64,000 bases of DNA from Yeosuana marina (GCF_011762485.1 NZ_JAAKGI010000001.1:186001-250000), one strand, 5' to 3'; counted from the stretch's first letter, positions 1-9,859 are shown. Notes: generated by a model not told the origin, from the letters alone. Made by a program: numbers and translations.

Positions 1-1
1 G

Positions 2-1255
2 CCTAAAGGAAACATTGATGAGCCTTTACAAGCTTTAATTTTCGATTCTGTATACAACCCATTTAGAGGTGTTGAAACGTATTTTAGGGTTATTAATGGT
101 TCCATAAAAAAGAATCAGCTCGTAAAATTTATTGCGACTGGAAAAACCTATAATGCTGATGAAGTTGGCACCTTAAGATTAAAACAATTTCCACGAGCAG
201 AAATTAAAGCAGGCGATGTTGGGTATTTAATTACAGGTATAAAAGAAGCAAAAGAAGTAAAAGTTGGTGATACTATTACCGATGCAAAAGTACCAACAAC
301 CAATGCTATTGCAGGATTTGAAGACGTAAAACCGATGGTGTTTGCTGGTATTTATCCTGTTGACACCGAAGATTACGAAGAGCTTCGTGCCTCCATGGAA
401 AAATTGCAATTGAATGATGCCTCATTGATTTTTATACCTGAAAGTTCTGCGGCTTTAGGTTTTGGTTTCCGTTGTGGATTCTTAGGAATGCTGCACATGG
501 AAATTATACAGGAGCGTTTAGAGCGCGAGTTTGATATGACGGTGATTACTACCGTTCCTAACGTGTCGTATCATGCTTTTACAAGAAAACATCCTGACCA
601 AATTGTTATTGTAAACAATCCAAGCGATTTACCAGACCCCTCTGGTTTAGATCGTGTTGAAGAACCATATATTAAAGCAACGATTATTACAAAAGCCGAT
701 TTTGTGGGAAATGTGATGTCGCTATGTATTGAAAAACGTGGTATGATTACCAATCAAACTTATTTAACACCAGAGCGTGTAGAGCTTAATTTTGATATGC
801 CGCTGGCAGAAATTGTATTTGATTTTTACGACCGATTAAAAACAGTCTCAAAAGGATATGCATCGTTTGATTATCATCCTATTGGTATGAAAACATCAAA
901 ATTGGTTCGTGTAGACATCTTATTAAACTCACAACCTGTTGATGCTCTTTCTGCTTTAATACATGCAGACAACGCCCAAAATATTGGTAAAAAAATGTGC
1001 GAAAAGTTAAGAGAACTGATTCCACGTCAACAATTTGATATTCCTATTCAAGCCGCTATTGGTGCTAAAATTATATCTCGTGAAACCATCAAAGCGCTTC
1101 GTAAAGATGTGACGGCTAAATGTTACGGTGGAGATATTTCGCGAAAACGTAAATTATTGGAAAAACAGAAAAAAGGTAAAAAGCGTATGCGCCAAGTTGG
1201 GAATGTTGAAATTCCGCAGGAAGCGTTTATGGCTGTTTTAAAACTAAATGATTAA
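2..1255 (+). CDS. lepA: Elongation factor 4 (LepA), 5'-truncated
   Basis: This is a ribosome-associated translational GTPase that back-translocates stalled ribosomes at the inner face of the membrane. The reading frame is open from base 2 and gives about 417 residues to the TAA, so roughly the last two thirds of the usual ~600-residue protein are present. The N-terminal GTPase domain lies outside the window. What is seen is domain II (starting [20 protein letters not shown]), the EF-G-like domains with [14 protein letters not shown], and the LepA-specific C-terminal domain with [25 protein letters not shown] and the closing [13 protein letters not shown]. The first in-frame ATG in the window, at 335, is internal and not the start. 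A terminator hairpin follows at 1306. Confidence 0.97.
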   Translation, partial: PKGNIDEPLQALIFDSVYNPFRGVETYFRVINGSIKKNQLVKFIATGKTYNADEVGTLRLKQFPRAEIKAGDVGYLITGIKEAKEVKVGDTITDAKVPTTNAIAGFEDVKPMVFAGIYPVDTEDYEELRASMEKLQLNDASLIFIPESSAALGFGFRCGFLGMLHMEIIQERLEREFDMTVITTVPNVSYHAFTRKHPDQIVIVNNPSDLPDPSGLDRVEEPYIKATIITKADFVGNVMSLCIEKRGMITNQTYLTPERVELNFDMPLAEIVFDFYDRLKTVSKGYASFDYHPIGMKTSKLVRVDILLNSQPVDALSALIHADNAQNIGKKMCEKLRELIPRQQFDIPIQAAIGAKIISRETIKALRKDVTAKCYGGDISRKRKLLEKQKKGKKRMRQVGNVEIPQEAFMAVLKLND

Positions 1256-1305
1256 CCTTTATTTATATGGTTTTAAGTTTCAACTAAAGCAAAATATAAT
1301 TTACA

Positions 1306-1340
1306 AAAGAGCTTCAAATATTTAAGAAGCTCTTTCTTTT
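1306..1340 (+). terminator. Rho-independent terminator after lepA
   Basis: A perfect 10-bp stem AAAGAGCTTC (1306-1315) / GAAGCTCTTT (1326-1335) with a 10-nt AT loop is followed by a T-rich run. It lies 50 nt after the lepA stop. Confidence 0.8.
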
Positions 1341-1632
1341 TAAAATACTTTTAATTCAAAAGAATAATCTTCTTACTGGCTATATAATCAAGTACCTGCT
1401 AAAAAAATATTGAAAACTTCCAAATAGAATGTTTAAAAAAATCATTTTGATTGAAATATTCCTATCTCTTTTTGCTTTTTAAGAAATTATCAATAATAGT
1501 GCGGTTTTTTTACCATAATCTGAAATAATATTTTTAAGTTTATGGACATATCGATTATAAATTTTTAAGCGTAAAGACTTCTAATAATCTATGGTCTAGT
1601 CTTTATCATTTTTTCGGAAATTTAAAATCGGA

Positions 1633-1662
1633 AAATCAGTTGATAAAAAAGTTAACTGATTT
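1633..1662 (+). promoter_or_regulatory. Inverted repeat just upstream of glgA
   Basis: AAATCAGTT and AACTGATTT form a perfect 9-bp dyad with a 12-nt spacer, 23 nt before the start codon. It could be an operator or a leader stem-loop. Nothing in the sequence decides between them. Confidence 0.35.
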
Positions 1663-1685
1663 ATATTAATTTTTTAATTTATCAA

Positions 1686-2888
1686 ATGAAGGTACTTTTT
1701 TATACCAGAGAATTTCCTCCGTATGTTTATGGTGGTGCGGGTGTGCATGTAGAATATTTGGCAGATGAACTCTCCAAACTTATGCAGGTTGATGTGCGAT
1801 GTTTTGGTGATCAAGATCAAAAAAATGGCAATTTAACTGTCAAAGGATTCCCTTACGATAATCCCATTTTTAATGACAGTAATTCTCAACTTAAGGCCGT
1901 TTTTCAAACCTTAAGTACATGTGTTCAGATGAATGCTGAAGATTCGGGTGCGGATATTGTTCACTGCCACACATGGTATGCTCAATTTGCAGGTATTATA
2001 GCTAAATTATGCTACGGCATTCCTTTAGTGATTACAACGCATTCCTTAGAACCTTTAAGGCCATGGAAACGCGAACAATTAGGCAGAGGGTACGATGCCT
2101 CTTCCTGGGTTGAAAAAACAGCGATTGAAATGGCTGACGCCATTATTGCGGTTTCAAAAGAAACAAAAGATGATGTTTTAAAACATTTTAATGTTGATGA
2201 AAGTAAAGTAAAAGTTATTTACAATGGTATTAACCTTCAACAATATAATATAACTTCAGATACTTCAACTTTAGATGAATACGGTATTGATAAAACGAAG
2301 CCTTTTGTATTATTTGTTGGAAGAATAACAAGACAAAAAGGAATTATTCATTTGGTTAACGCTATCAAATACATTGACTCAGAAACCCAAATAGTATTAT
2401 GTGCAGGAGCGCCAGATACACCAGACATTGCCAAAGAAATGGAAGACAGTGTTAAGGAGGTTAAAAAAACAAGAAACAATGTTATTTGGATAGATAAAAT
2501 GCTTGACAAAAAAGAAGTCATTCAATTGTATTCTCATGCCGATGTATTTTGTTGTCCTTCTATTTACGAACCTTTTGGTATTATAAATATTGAGGCTATG
2601 GCTTGCGAAACAGCTGTTGTTGCTAGTGCTGTTGGAGGGATTAAAGAAGTGGTTGTTCAGGGTGAAACAGGCATTTTAGTTCCTTTAGAGCAACAAACCT
2701 CAGCGCCTTTTGAGCCTGTAAATCCAGATAAATTTTCTCAAGATCTTGCCAATGGCATCAATAAATTAATAGATAATAAAGATCTTAGAGACAAAATGTC
2801 TAAAAATGGCAGAAAACGCGTTGAAGATTATTTCGATTGGATAGCAATAGCCAAGCAAGTAAAAGATTTATACAAGTCGTTAATCTAA
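1686..2888 (+). CDS. glgM: GT4 glycogen synthase / maltose-1-phosphate synthase (GlgA/GlgM type)
   Basis: This cytoplasmic retaining glucosyltransferase uses ADP-glucose. The 400-residue protein is a two-domain GT-B enzyme of family GT4, not the ~480-residue GT5 synthase of E. coli. Visible motifs are the N-terminal EFPPYVYGGAGVHV (residues 10-22), HTWY (95-98), THSLEPLRPWKREQLG (118-133), VGRITRQKG (211-219) and the EX7E pair E295/E303 in YEPFGIINIEAM. These match the actinobacterial GlgM family almost word for word. GlgM is known to join ADP-glucose and glucose-1-phosphate into maltose-1-phosphate, and the presence of glgE two genes downstream supports that reaction. A direct glycogen synthase activity is the alternative. 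It is first in the operon with glgC, glgE, the maltokinase and glgB. Confidence 0.88.
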   Translation: MKVLFYTREFPPYVYGGAGVHVEYLADELSKLMQVDVRCFGDQDQKNGNLTVKGFPYDNPIFNDSNSQLKAVFQTLSTCVQMNAEDSGADIVHCHTWYAQFAGIIAKLCYGIPLVITTHSLEPLRPWKREQLGRGYDASSWVEKTAIEMADAIIAVSKETKDDVLKHFNVDESKVKVIYNGINLQQYNITSDTSTLDEYGIDKTKPFVLFVGRITRQKGIIHLVNAIKYIDSETQIVLCAGAPDTPDIAKEMEDSVKEVKKTRNNVIWIDKMLDKKEVIQLYSHADVFCCPSIYEPFGIINIEAMACETAVVASAVGGIKEVVVQGETGILVPLEQQTSAPFEPVNPDKFSQDLANGINKLIDNKDLRDKMSKNGRKRVEDYFDWIAIAKQVKDLYKSLI

Positions 2889-3002
2889 GCACAGTAATAT
2901 TGTCTTTTTGAAAATTAAATCGTAAATTAACAAAGTAACATTCTCTATACAAATTTGATATTTAAAATGCCTGAGAGCTATTAATTTCTTAAACTAAAAA
3001 AC

Positions 3003-4268
3003 ATGATTAATAAAAAAGTTTTAGCCATCATTCTAGGAGGTGGCCAAGGTTCAAGACTACATCCATTAACAGAACAACGATCTAAACCAGCAGTTCCAAT
3101 AGCGGGTAAGTATAGATTGGTTGATATTCCTATTTCAAATTGTATCAATTCTGATATTAAACGGATGTTTGTTTTAACACAATTCAACTCCGCTTCCTTA
3201 AACAGGCATATTAAAAATACGTATCACTTTAGTTTTTTTAGCACAGCTTTTGTTGATGTTTTAGCGGCAGAGCAAACACCAAATAATAAAACTTGGTTTC
3301 AAGGTACAGCAGATGCCGTAAGACAAAGTATGCATCATTTTTTAAGACACGATTTTGATTATTTTCTTATTCTTTCTGGTGATCAATTATATCAAATGGA
3401 TTATGAATTAATGGTTGAAGCTCACGAGAAAAATAACGCGAAAATTTCCATCGCTACCATTCCTGTTAATAGTAAAGATGCCACCTCTTTTGGTATTTTA
3501 AAAGCCAATGATCAAAACGTGATTACCTCATTTATTGAAAAACCAGATGCTAGCTTGTTACCAGAATGGACTTCAGAAGTTAGTAGTGAGATGAAGTCTC
3601 AAGAACGACATTATTTAGCTTCAATGGGTATTTATATTTTTAATAGAAATCTGCTTGAGGAATTGATGAGTGATCCTTTGACCAATGATTTTGGTAAAGA
3701 AATCATTCCGCAATCTATTGATAAACACAAAACATTGAGTTATCAATATGAAGGGTATTGGACAGATATTGGAAACATCGATTCGTTTTTTGAAGCTAAC
3801 CTAGGGCTTACAGAAAATATTCCAAAATTCGACTTATATGATAAAACAAAGCGGATTTACACCAGAGCAAGAATGTTGCCTACCACAAAAATATCTGGTA
3901 CTATTTTAGAAAAAACAATTATTGCCGAAGGTTGTATTATTAGTGCTGCCAAAATTGAACAATCTGTTATTGGTATTCGATCAAGAATAGGTAAAGAAAG
4001 TACAGTTATAAATACCTATATGATGGGAAGTGATTATTATCAAACTTTAGAAGATATAGAAAATAAGAATATAAAAATTCTAATGGGAATTGGCGAACGC
4101 TGCTTTATTAAAAATACTATAATAGACAAAAACTGCTGTATTGGAGATGATGTAAGAATCAACGGAGGAAAACATTTGGAAGACACAGAAAACGACTTAT
4201 ACGTAATTCGAGACGGTATTGTAGTTCTTAAAAAAGGAGCTGTAATTCCTGTTGGATTCGTTATATAA
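3003..4268 (+). CDS. glgC: Glucose-1-phosphate adenylyltransferase (ADP-glucose pyrophosphorylase)
   Basis: It makes ADP-glucose from glucose-1-phosphate and ATP, the committed step of bacterial alpha-glucan storage. Its 421 residues are the normal length. The nucleotidyltransferase core starts with LGGGQGSRL (residues 11-19), followed by SKPAVPIAGKYRLVDIPISN, GTADAV at 101-106 and LSGDQLYQMDY at 124-134. The C-terminal third is a left-handed beta-helix with hexapeptide-like repeats. YWTDIGNIDSFFEANL before the helix is typical of GlgC. The start is the ATG at 3003, 114 nt after glgM and in the same orientation, so co-transcription is likely. Confidence 0.95.
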   Translation: MINKKVLAIILGGGQGSRLHPLTEQRSKPAVPIAGKYRLVDIPISNCINSDIKRMFVLTQFNSASLNRHIKNTYHFSFFSTAFVDVLAAEQTPNNKTWFQGTADAVRQSMHHFLRHDFDYFLILSGDQLYQMDYELMVEAHEKNNAKISIATIPVNSKDATSFGILKANDQNVITSFIEKPDASLLPEWTSEVSSEMKSQERHYLASMGIYIFNRNLLEELMSDPLTNDFGKEIIPQSIDKHKTLSYQYEGYWTDIGNIDSFFEANLGLTENIPKFDLYDKTKRIYTRARMLPTTKISGTILEKTIIAEGCIISAAKIEQSVIGIRSRIGKESTVINTYMMGSDYYQTLEDIENKNIKILMGIGERCFIKNTIIDKNCCIGDDVRINGGKHLEDTENDLYVIRDGIVVLKKGAVIPVGFVI

Positions 4269-4314
4269 TCCTCTCGTTTAAACAATTTATTTATTTCTAT
4301 AAACTAGCTAAAAA

Positions 4315-6252
4315 ATGCAAAACCAAAAGAGGGTTGTAATTGATTATGTATACCCTAAAATAAATAACGGTGACTTTTATATTAAACGAGTTGTAAATGA
4401 AATTGTTCATGTTGATGCTCATGTGCTTTCAGATGGTCACGATTTAATAGCTGCTTCTGTTTTATACAAACATGAAAATGACAAAAAGTGGCATGAAACT
4501 CGAATGTATCATGTTGTAAATGACGAATGGAAAGCGTCTTTTACCGTTACAAAACAAGGCTACTATACCTATAAAGTGCAAGGTTGGGTTGATTACGCAC
4601 TCAATTGGCAGCACGGTATTGAAAGGAAAATTCAGGATAATCAGCATGTATCGTCTGAATTACTTGAAGGGATTGAACTTATTAAACAAATCAAAACAAA
4701 AACAGCACAAGATGATTCGTTTTATCTTGATCATCTTATCAATATTTTTTCAGACAAAAATAATTACGACGAAGCAATACGAGAAGCAACCAGCCAAAGG
4801 TTGCATGAAATTTTCACCAACCATCCTCAAAAAATATTAGCTAATACATCTAAAGACTATCAAGTTTATGTTGATAGGCTAAAAGCACGGTTTAGCACAT
4901 GGTATGAGTTTTTCCCTCGTTCAGCCTCAGAACATGATGGGGTCCATGGAACGTTTAAAGATTGCGAACGCTTGCTTCCCAGGGTATCAAAAATGGGCTT
5001 TGATACCTTGTATTTTCCGCCTATACATCCCATAGGAGAAGTTAATAGAAAAGGTAAGAACAACACAACTACGGCTCAAGATGGTGATGTAGGTTCAACA
5101 TGGGGCGTCGGCTCTCATTTAGGAGGTCATAAAGCAATTCATCCACAATTAGGATCTTTAGATGACTTTAAAGCATTAATCCAAAAAGCAAAAGACTATA
5201 ATATTGAAATTGCTATGGATTATGCACTTCAGGCGGCACCAGACCATCCATGGGTTAAAGAACATCCGCAATGGTTTAAATGGCGCCCAGACGGTTCTGT
5301 GCAATATGCTGAAAATCCACCTAAAAAATATCAAGATATTTTGCCAATTTACTGGGAAAATGAGGATTACAAAAACCTATGGCAAGAATGCTTAGATACC
5401 TTATTCTATTGGATAGATTGTGGTATCAATATCTTTAGAGTTGACAATCCGCATACTAAACCTTTTTATTTTTGGAATTGGATTATTACTCAAGTTAAAG
5501 CCAAACATCCTGATGTATTATTTTTAGCCGAAGCTTTTACAAAACCAAAAGTAATGCAACAATTAGGCAAACAAGGATATACACAATCTTACACCTATTT
5601 TACATGGCGAAACAATAAACATGAACTTACTGAATACATGGAGGAATTGACAAAAACCGACCAAAAGGAGTACATGCGACCTAATTTCTGGCCTAATACA
5701 CCAGATATTAACCCCATGCATTTGCAGGGCGCCAACGAACCTAAATATATGCAACGTTATGTGTTAGCAGCTACCTTAAGTTCTAATATTGGAATATACG
5801 GCCCTGTTTTTGAATATATGATTGACGATGCCATTCCTGGAAGAGAAGAATATTTGAATTCGGAAAAGTTTCAAATATGCCATTACGATTGGAATAAACA
5901 AAATAAGTTAACAACCATTATTTCAAAAATTAATCAAATTCGTCAAGAACAAGAGGCGCTTCAGCAAACAAATAACATTAAATTCTGCCATATTGAAAAC
6001 AATAATTTAATGGCGTTTTACAAATGGAATGATACCAAAACCAACGAACTTTTAATTATTATTAATTTAGACCCTTATTATGCGCAACAAGGATCTGTTC
6101 AGGTTCCTTTAAGCGATTTAGGTGTTTCTCATGGACATCAATTACAAATGCATGATTTAGTTACAGGAAGTGTTTATAACTGGTATAGCGAATGGAATTA
6201 TATAGAGTTACACCCTACATTACCATTCCATATTTTTAAAATAACCAAATAA
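4315..6252 (+). CDS. glgE: Alpha-1,4-glucan:maltose-1-phosphate maltosyltransferase (GlgE, GH13_3)
   Basis: It transfers maltosyl units from alpha-maltose-1-phosphate to the non-reducing end of an alpha-1,4-glucan. At 645 residues it has the usual GlgE length. An N-terminal beta-sandwich/DUF3416-type region is followed by a helical insert, and the GH13 barrel begins near residue 185 (ARFSTWYEFFPRS). Diagnostic GlgE strings are YFPPIHPIGEVNRKGKNN, ENPPKKYQDI (333-342), FRVDNPHTKP with predicted nucleophile D377, LAEAF with predicted acid/base E406, and SYTYFTWRN. The gene sits 46 nt after glgC and 2 nt before the maltokinase gene. Family assignment is firm; activity is inferred. Confidence 0.95.
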   Translation: MQNQKRVVIDYVYPKINNGDFYIKRVVNEIVHVDAHVLSDGHDLIAASVLYKHENDKKWHETRMYHVVNDEWKASFTVTKQGYYTYKVQGWVDYALNWQHGIERKIQDNQHVSSELLEGIELIKQIKTKTAQDDSFYLDHLINIFSDKNNYDEAIREATSQRLHEIFTNHPQKILANTSKDYQVYVDRLKARFSTWYEFFPRSASEHDGVHGTFKDCERLLPRVSKMGFDTLYFPPIHPIGEVNRKGKNNTTTAQDGDVGSTWGVGSHLGGHKAIHPQLGSLDDFKALIQKAKDYNIEIAMDYALQAAPDHPWVKEHPQWFKWRPDGSVQYAENPPKKYQDILPIYWENEDYKNLWQECLDTLFYWIDCGINIFRVDNPHTKPFYFWNWIITQVKAKHPDVLFLAEAFTKPKVMQQLGKQGYTQSYTYFTWRNNKHELTEYMEELTKTDQKEYMRPNFWPNTPDINPMHLQGANEPKYMQRYVLAATLSSNIGIYGPVFEYMIDDAIPGREEYLNSEKFQICHYDWNKQNKLTTIISKINQIRQEQEALQQTNNIKFCHIENNNLMAFYKWNDTKTNELLIIINLDPYYAQQGSVQVPLSDLGVSHGHQLQMHDLVTGSVYNWYSEWNYIELHPTLPFHIFKITK

Positions 6253-6254
6253 CC

Positions 6255-7889
6255 ATGTCTCAAAAAAAGGAAATAAAAACAGCTCCCGCGCAGTCCTTTA
6301 ATTTTGATGATAATTGGGAGGATTTATTAGAAAATAAAGAGTTTGTTAAAACATTCCTTTGTGATGTTTTAGGAGATTATATTTCAAAACAGCGCTGGTA
6401 CGGTGGTAAAGCCAGTACGATGAAATATATTGAATTATCTGAATATTTTAGAATTCAACAATTTGGTGAAGTCTATTATGGTTTAATTCTTGAAGTCAAT
6501 TTTGTTGAAGCTTTTTATCAACATTACTTCCTACCTATAGCTTTTGTAACTGATGAAGATTTTGCACATAAAGATAGAATTCTACCCATAAGTATTCATG
6601 GCAATAAAGGATTCATTATTGATGCCACAAACCTAGAATCCTTTAGAAAATTGGTTTTTGAACGGATTCTTACAGCATTACCAAAAGACACTACTAAAGT
6701 ACAATATCATAAAAGTCATCTTTTAAATAATGTTTCCTACGAATCATCGCGATTTATGGGATTAGAGCAAAGCAACACCTCGCTCATTTATAATGATAAA
6801 TACGTTTTAAAATTTTTCAGGCGTATTTATGCCGATAAAAATCCTGATTACGAAATGAGTCGGTTTTTATCAGAAAAAAAAGATTTTAAAAATACACCCG
6901 TTTACCTTGGAAGTATCAATATTGTAGATTCTGACGATGTAAATATCACCATAGGACTCATGCAGGAAATGGTACCCAACGAAGGAGATGCTTGGGACTA
7001 TATGTTAAAGGAACTACATAAGGTATTTTGTAATATTGAATATAAACAAATTAAAATCGACTCCTTACCAAATACAGAACTATTTCAGCGTTTAACTATT
7101 CGGGATATTCCTCCGCAAATCATTGATTGGGCAGGGCTAAACATTTTTACAAAAATTAAAACCTTGGCTAAACGCACTGCCGAAATGCATATTGCTCTCG
7201 GTTCAGAATTTGAAGAAACAGCCTTCACTCCTACTCATTTTAACGACGACTATACGGTTTGGTTAAAAAACAGAATGCTATACCAGTTTCAAAACAGATT
7301 AAATACTATTGAGAATAATTTGAATAAATTAGATGGATTAGCCCTAGATTTAGCAAATGAATTTCTTGATAAAAAGAATCTAATTAGAAAACGGTTTATA
7401 ACATTTGATTGGACCAAACTTAAAGGAGAACGTATTCGTGTTCATGGAGATTATCATTTAGGTCAGGTATTGGTAAAAGATGATGATTTTTATATTTTAG
7501 ATTTTGAAGGCGAGCCCGAAAGCACCATTAGAGATAGAAAAGTAAAACAGCCGCCGTTAAAAGATGTAGCAGGACTTTTTAGATCCTTTCATTATGCTAT
7601 TTATGCAACTATTCTTAACAATATAGAACAGCATTACAAAGCACCTCAAGAAGACTTATTTAAAGCAGGAGAGATTTTGTACCGATATTTAACAGGTTTG
7701 TTTTTAGGGACGTATGTTACAGAAACGCAAAACGCTAATTTAAATTTAGGCTATAATCAAGAGCGCATTTTTATATTAAAATATTGTTTGCTTGAAAAAG
7801 CAGTTTACGAATTGGGTTACGAACTCAATTCTCGCCCAAAATGGGCTGTTATTCCTTTAAAGGGAATTTCTAACATTATAAATCATTAA
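6255..7889 (+). CDS. mak: Maltokinase (Mak/Pep2-like), free-standing
   Basis: It is predicted to phosphorylate maltose with ATP to maltose-1-phosphate, the donor for GlgE. The protein has an N-terminal cap typical of maltokinases (KQRWYGGK near residue 50) and a kinase C-lobe with the catalytic-loop motif HGDYHLGQ (397-404, catalytic D399) and a metal-binding DFEGEP at 416-421. At 544 residues it is longer than the ~450 residues of actinobacterial Mak. It is not fused to trehalose synthase, although TreS-Mak fusions are common. The ATG at 6255 is 2 nt after the glgE stop, and glgB starts 3 nt after this gene, so translation is probably coupled. Some databases label such proteins trehalose synthase by fusion transfer. 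Confidence 0.88.
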   Translation: MSQKKEIKTAPAQSFNFDDNWEDLLENKEFVKTFLCDVLGDYISKQRWYGGKASTMKYIELSEYFRIQQFGEVYYGLILEVNFVEAFYQHYFLPIAFVTDEDFAHKDRILPISIHGNKGFIIDATNLESFRKLVFERILTALPKDTTKVQYHKSHLLNNVSYESSRFMGLEQSNTSLIYNDKYVLKFFRRIYADKNPDYEMSRFLSEKKDFKNTPVYLGSINIVDSDDVNITIGLMQEMVPNEGDAWDYMLKELHKVFCNIEYKQIKIDSLPNTELFQRLTIRDIPPQIIDWAGLNIFTKIKTLAKRTAEMHIALGSEFEETAFTPTHFNDDYTVWLKNRMLYQFQNRLNTIENNLNKLDGLALDLANEFLDKKNLIRKRFITFDWTKLKGERIRVHGDYHLGQVLVKDDDFYILDFEGEPESTIRDRKVKQPPLKDVAGLFRSFHYAIYATILNNIEQHYKAPQEDLFKAGEILYRYLTGLFLGTYVTETQNANLNLGYNQERIFILKYCLLEKAVYELGYELNSRPKWAVIPLKGISNIINH

Positions 7890-7892
7890 TTA

Positions 7893-9803
7893 ATGGCACA
7901 AGTAAAAGTACACAGTCTTTTTACAGACTTCGATATTAATCTTTTTAAGGCAGGTAAACATTATCGACTTTATGAAAAATTTGGTTCTCACATCATAACC
8001 TTAGATGGTGTTGAAGGCACCTATTTTTCTGTTTGGGCACCTAGTGCAAAAACTGTTTCTGTTATTGGTGATTTTAATTTCTGGATTGAAGGCGAACATC
8101 AATTAAATGTACGTTGGGATGGAAGTGGTATTTGGGAAGGCTTTATTCCTGCTGTTGGAAAAGGAAATATTTACAAATACAAAATCCACAGTCATCATAA
8201 CGATATAAAAACCGAAAAAGCAGATCCGTATGCCCGCCGATGTGAGCATCCACCCAAAACAGCTTCTATTGTTTGGGATGATGACTACAAATGGAAAGAT
8301 ACCAAATGGATGAAAAAGCGTAAAAAGTACAACGCTTTAGATGCGCCTTATTCTGTGTATGAAGTTCACTTAGGATCTTGGAAACGTCAAATTGAAGAAG
8401 ATCGCTTTCTATCCTATTTTGAGCTGGCAGACGACTTAGTTAATTATGTTAAAGACATGAACTTTACGCATGTAGAGCTTATGCCTATTATGGAATTTCC
8501 TTACGATCCGTCTTGGGGATATCAAGTAACAGGATATTTTGCGCCAACCTCAAGATTTGGATATCCCGAAGAGTTTAAGTATTTGGTTGATAAATTACAT
8601 CAAAACGATATCGGAATTATTTTAGATTGGGTACCATCGCATTTTCCTGAAGACGCTCATGGTTTAGGCTTTTTTGATGGCTCTTGTTTATACGAACATC
8701 CCGATAGAAAAAAAGGCTATCACCAAGATTGGAAAAGTTTAATTTTTAATTATGGCCGTAACGAAGTAAAATCCTTTTTAATTAGTAATGCCTTATTTTG
8801 GTTAGACCAATATCATGCCGATGGCTTGCGTGTTGATGCCGTAGCATCTATGCTATTTTTAGATTATTCTAGAGAAGATGGCGAATGGGAGCCCAATATT
8901 TTTGGCGGACGTGAAAATCTGGAAGTAATTGATTTTCTTAAAGAGCTCAATGAAGAAGTATATAGTTCATTTCCTGATGTACAAACCATTGCCGAAGAAT
9001 CTACAGCATTTCCAATGGTGTCTAAGCCAACATTTTTGGGTGGTTTAGGTTTTGGAATGAAATGGATGATGGGATGGATGCACGATACACTTGAATATTT
9101 TGCTAAAGATCCTGTGTATAGAAAATATCATCACAATGAAATCACTTTTAGTTTAGCATATGCCTTCACAGAGAATTTTATGTTACCACTATCGCATGAT
9201 GAGGTTGTTTACGGTAAAAATTCACTTATTGGAAGAATGCCAGGTGATGAATGGCAGCGTTTTGCAAATTTAAGGTTGCTGTATGGTTACATGTTTACGC
9301 ATCCTGGCACCAAGTTATTATTTATGGGAGGCGAGTTTGGACAATATAATGAATGGAATTTTCAAGGAAGTTTAGAGTGGAATTTATTAGAATTTGAACC
9401 TCACAAAAATCTTCAAAACTATTTTAAAGCATTAAATACCGTTTATAAAACAACGCCGGCACTTTATGAAAAAGCCTTTAGTGGTGAAGGATTTGAGTGG
9501 ATAAGTTATGATGACCACGAAAATTCGGTCATATCATATATAAGAAAAGGGTATAAAAGTGAAAACGATGTGGTAGTTGTTTGTAATTTAACGCCTACTA
9601 TTCATCAAAAATACCGTATTGGTGTTCCTCACAAAGGAAAACTCGTCGAACTATTTAATAGTGATGCCATTGATTTTGGAGGAAGTGGTGTTTCAAACAA
9701 AAAAGAAATTACCATAAAAAAACAACCATGGAACGGAAAAGATTTTTCTGCGGAGATTATTCTGCCTCCACTAGGAATTTCTATCTTCCAATTTAAATAT
9801 TAA
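7893..9803 (+). CDS. glgB: 1,4-alpha-glucan branching enzyme (GH13_9)
   Basis: It introduces alpha-1,6 branches into the glucan made by GlgE. The 636-residue protein has a CBM48 domain near residues 25-130 (GTYFSVWAPSAKTVSVIGDFNFW), a GH13 barrel and a C-terminal all-beta domain. Conserved residues are the predicted nucleophile D315 in GLRVDAV, acid/base E368 in IAEEST and the transition-state stabiliser in HDE (435-437), followed by GEFGQ. It starts 3 nt after the maltokinase stop and ends the operon at a hairpin terminator. Confidence 0.96.
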   Translation: MAQVKVHSLFTDFDINLFKAGKHYRLYEKFGSHIITLDGVEGTYFSVWAPSAKTVSVIGDFNFWIEGEHQLNVRWDGSGIWEGFIPAVGKGNIYKYKIHSHHNDIKTEKADPYARRCEHPPKTASIVWDDDYKWKDTKWMKKRKKYNALDAPYSVYEVHLGSWKRQIEEDRFLSYFELADDLVNYVKDMNFTHVELMPIMEFPYDPSWGYQVTGYFAPTSRFGYPEEFKYLVDKLHQNDIGIILDWVPSHFPEDAHGLGFFDGSCLYEHPDRKKGYHQDWKSLIFNYGRNEVKSFLISNALFWLDQYHADGLRVDAVASMLFLDYSREDGEWEPNIFGGRENLEVIDFLKELNEEVYSSFPDVQTIAEESTAFPMVSKPTFLGGLGFGMKWMMGWMHDTLEYFAKDPVYRKYHHNEITFSLAYAFTENFMLPLSHDEVVYGKNSLIGRMPGDEWQRFANLRLLYGYMFTHPGTKLLFMGGEFGQYNEWNFQGSLEWNLLEFEPHKNLQNYFKALNTVYKTTPALYEKAFSGEGFEWISYDDHENSVISYIRKGYKSENDVVVVCNLTPTIHQKYRIGVPHKGKLVELFNSDAIDFGGSGVSNKKEITIKKQPWNGKDFSAEIILPPLGISIFQFKY

Positions 9804-9859
9804 TCAGCTAGTTAGCGTATATTTAATTTAAATACTTATAGATTGCAAATTACACAATT

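Larger units (their letters stand above)
1256..1685. other. Intergenic region / leader of the glg operon
   Basis: This is a 430-bp non-coding stretch. Besides the lepA terminator it holds two further dyads. One is TAAAGACT (1572-1579) / AGTCTTTA (1598-1605), followed by a T-rich run. The other is a 9-bp perfect repeat AAATCAGTT (1633-1641) / AACTGATTT (1654-1662), which ends 23 nt before the glgA ATG. No clear TAnnTTTG promoter box was found, so the transcription start of the operon is not located. No ORF of interest was seen. Confidence 0.6.

Noticed and set aside
4520..4840. 106-residue plus-strand frame inside glgE
   Set aside because: It is in another frame of a gene with clear GlgE motifs throughout; chance open frame in AT-rich DNA.
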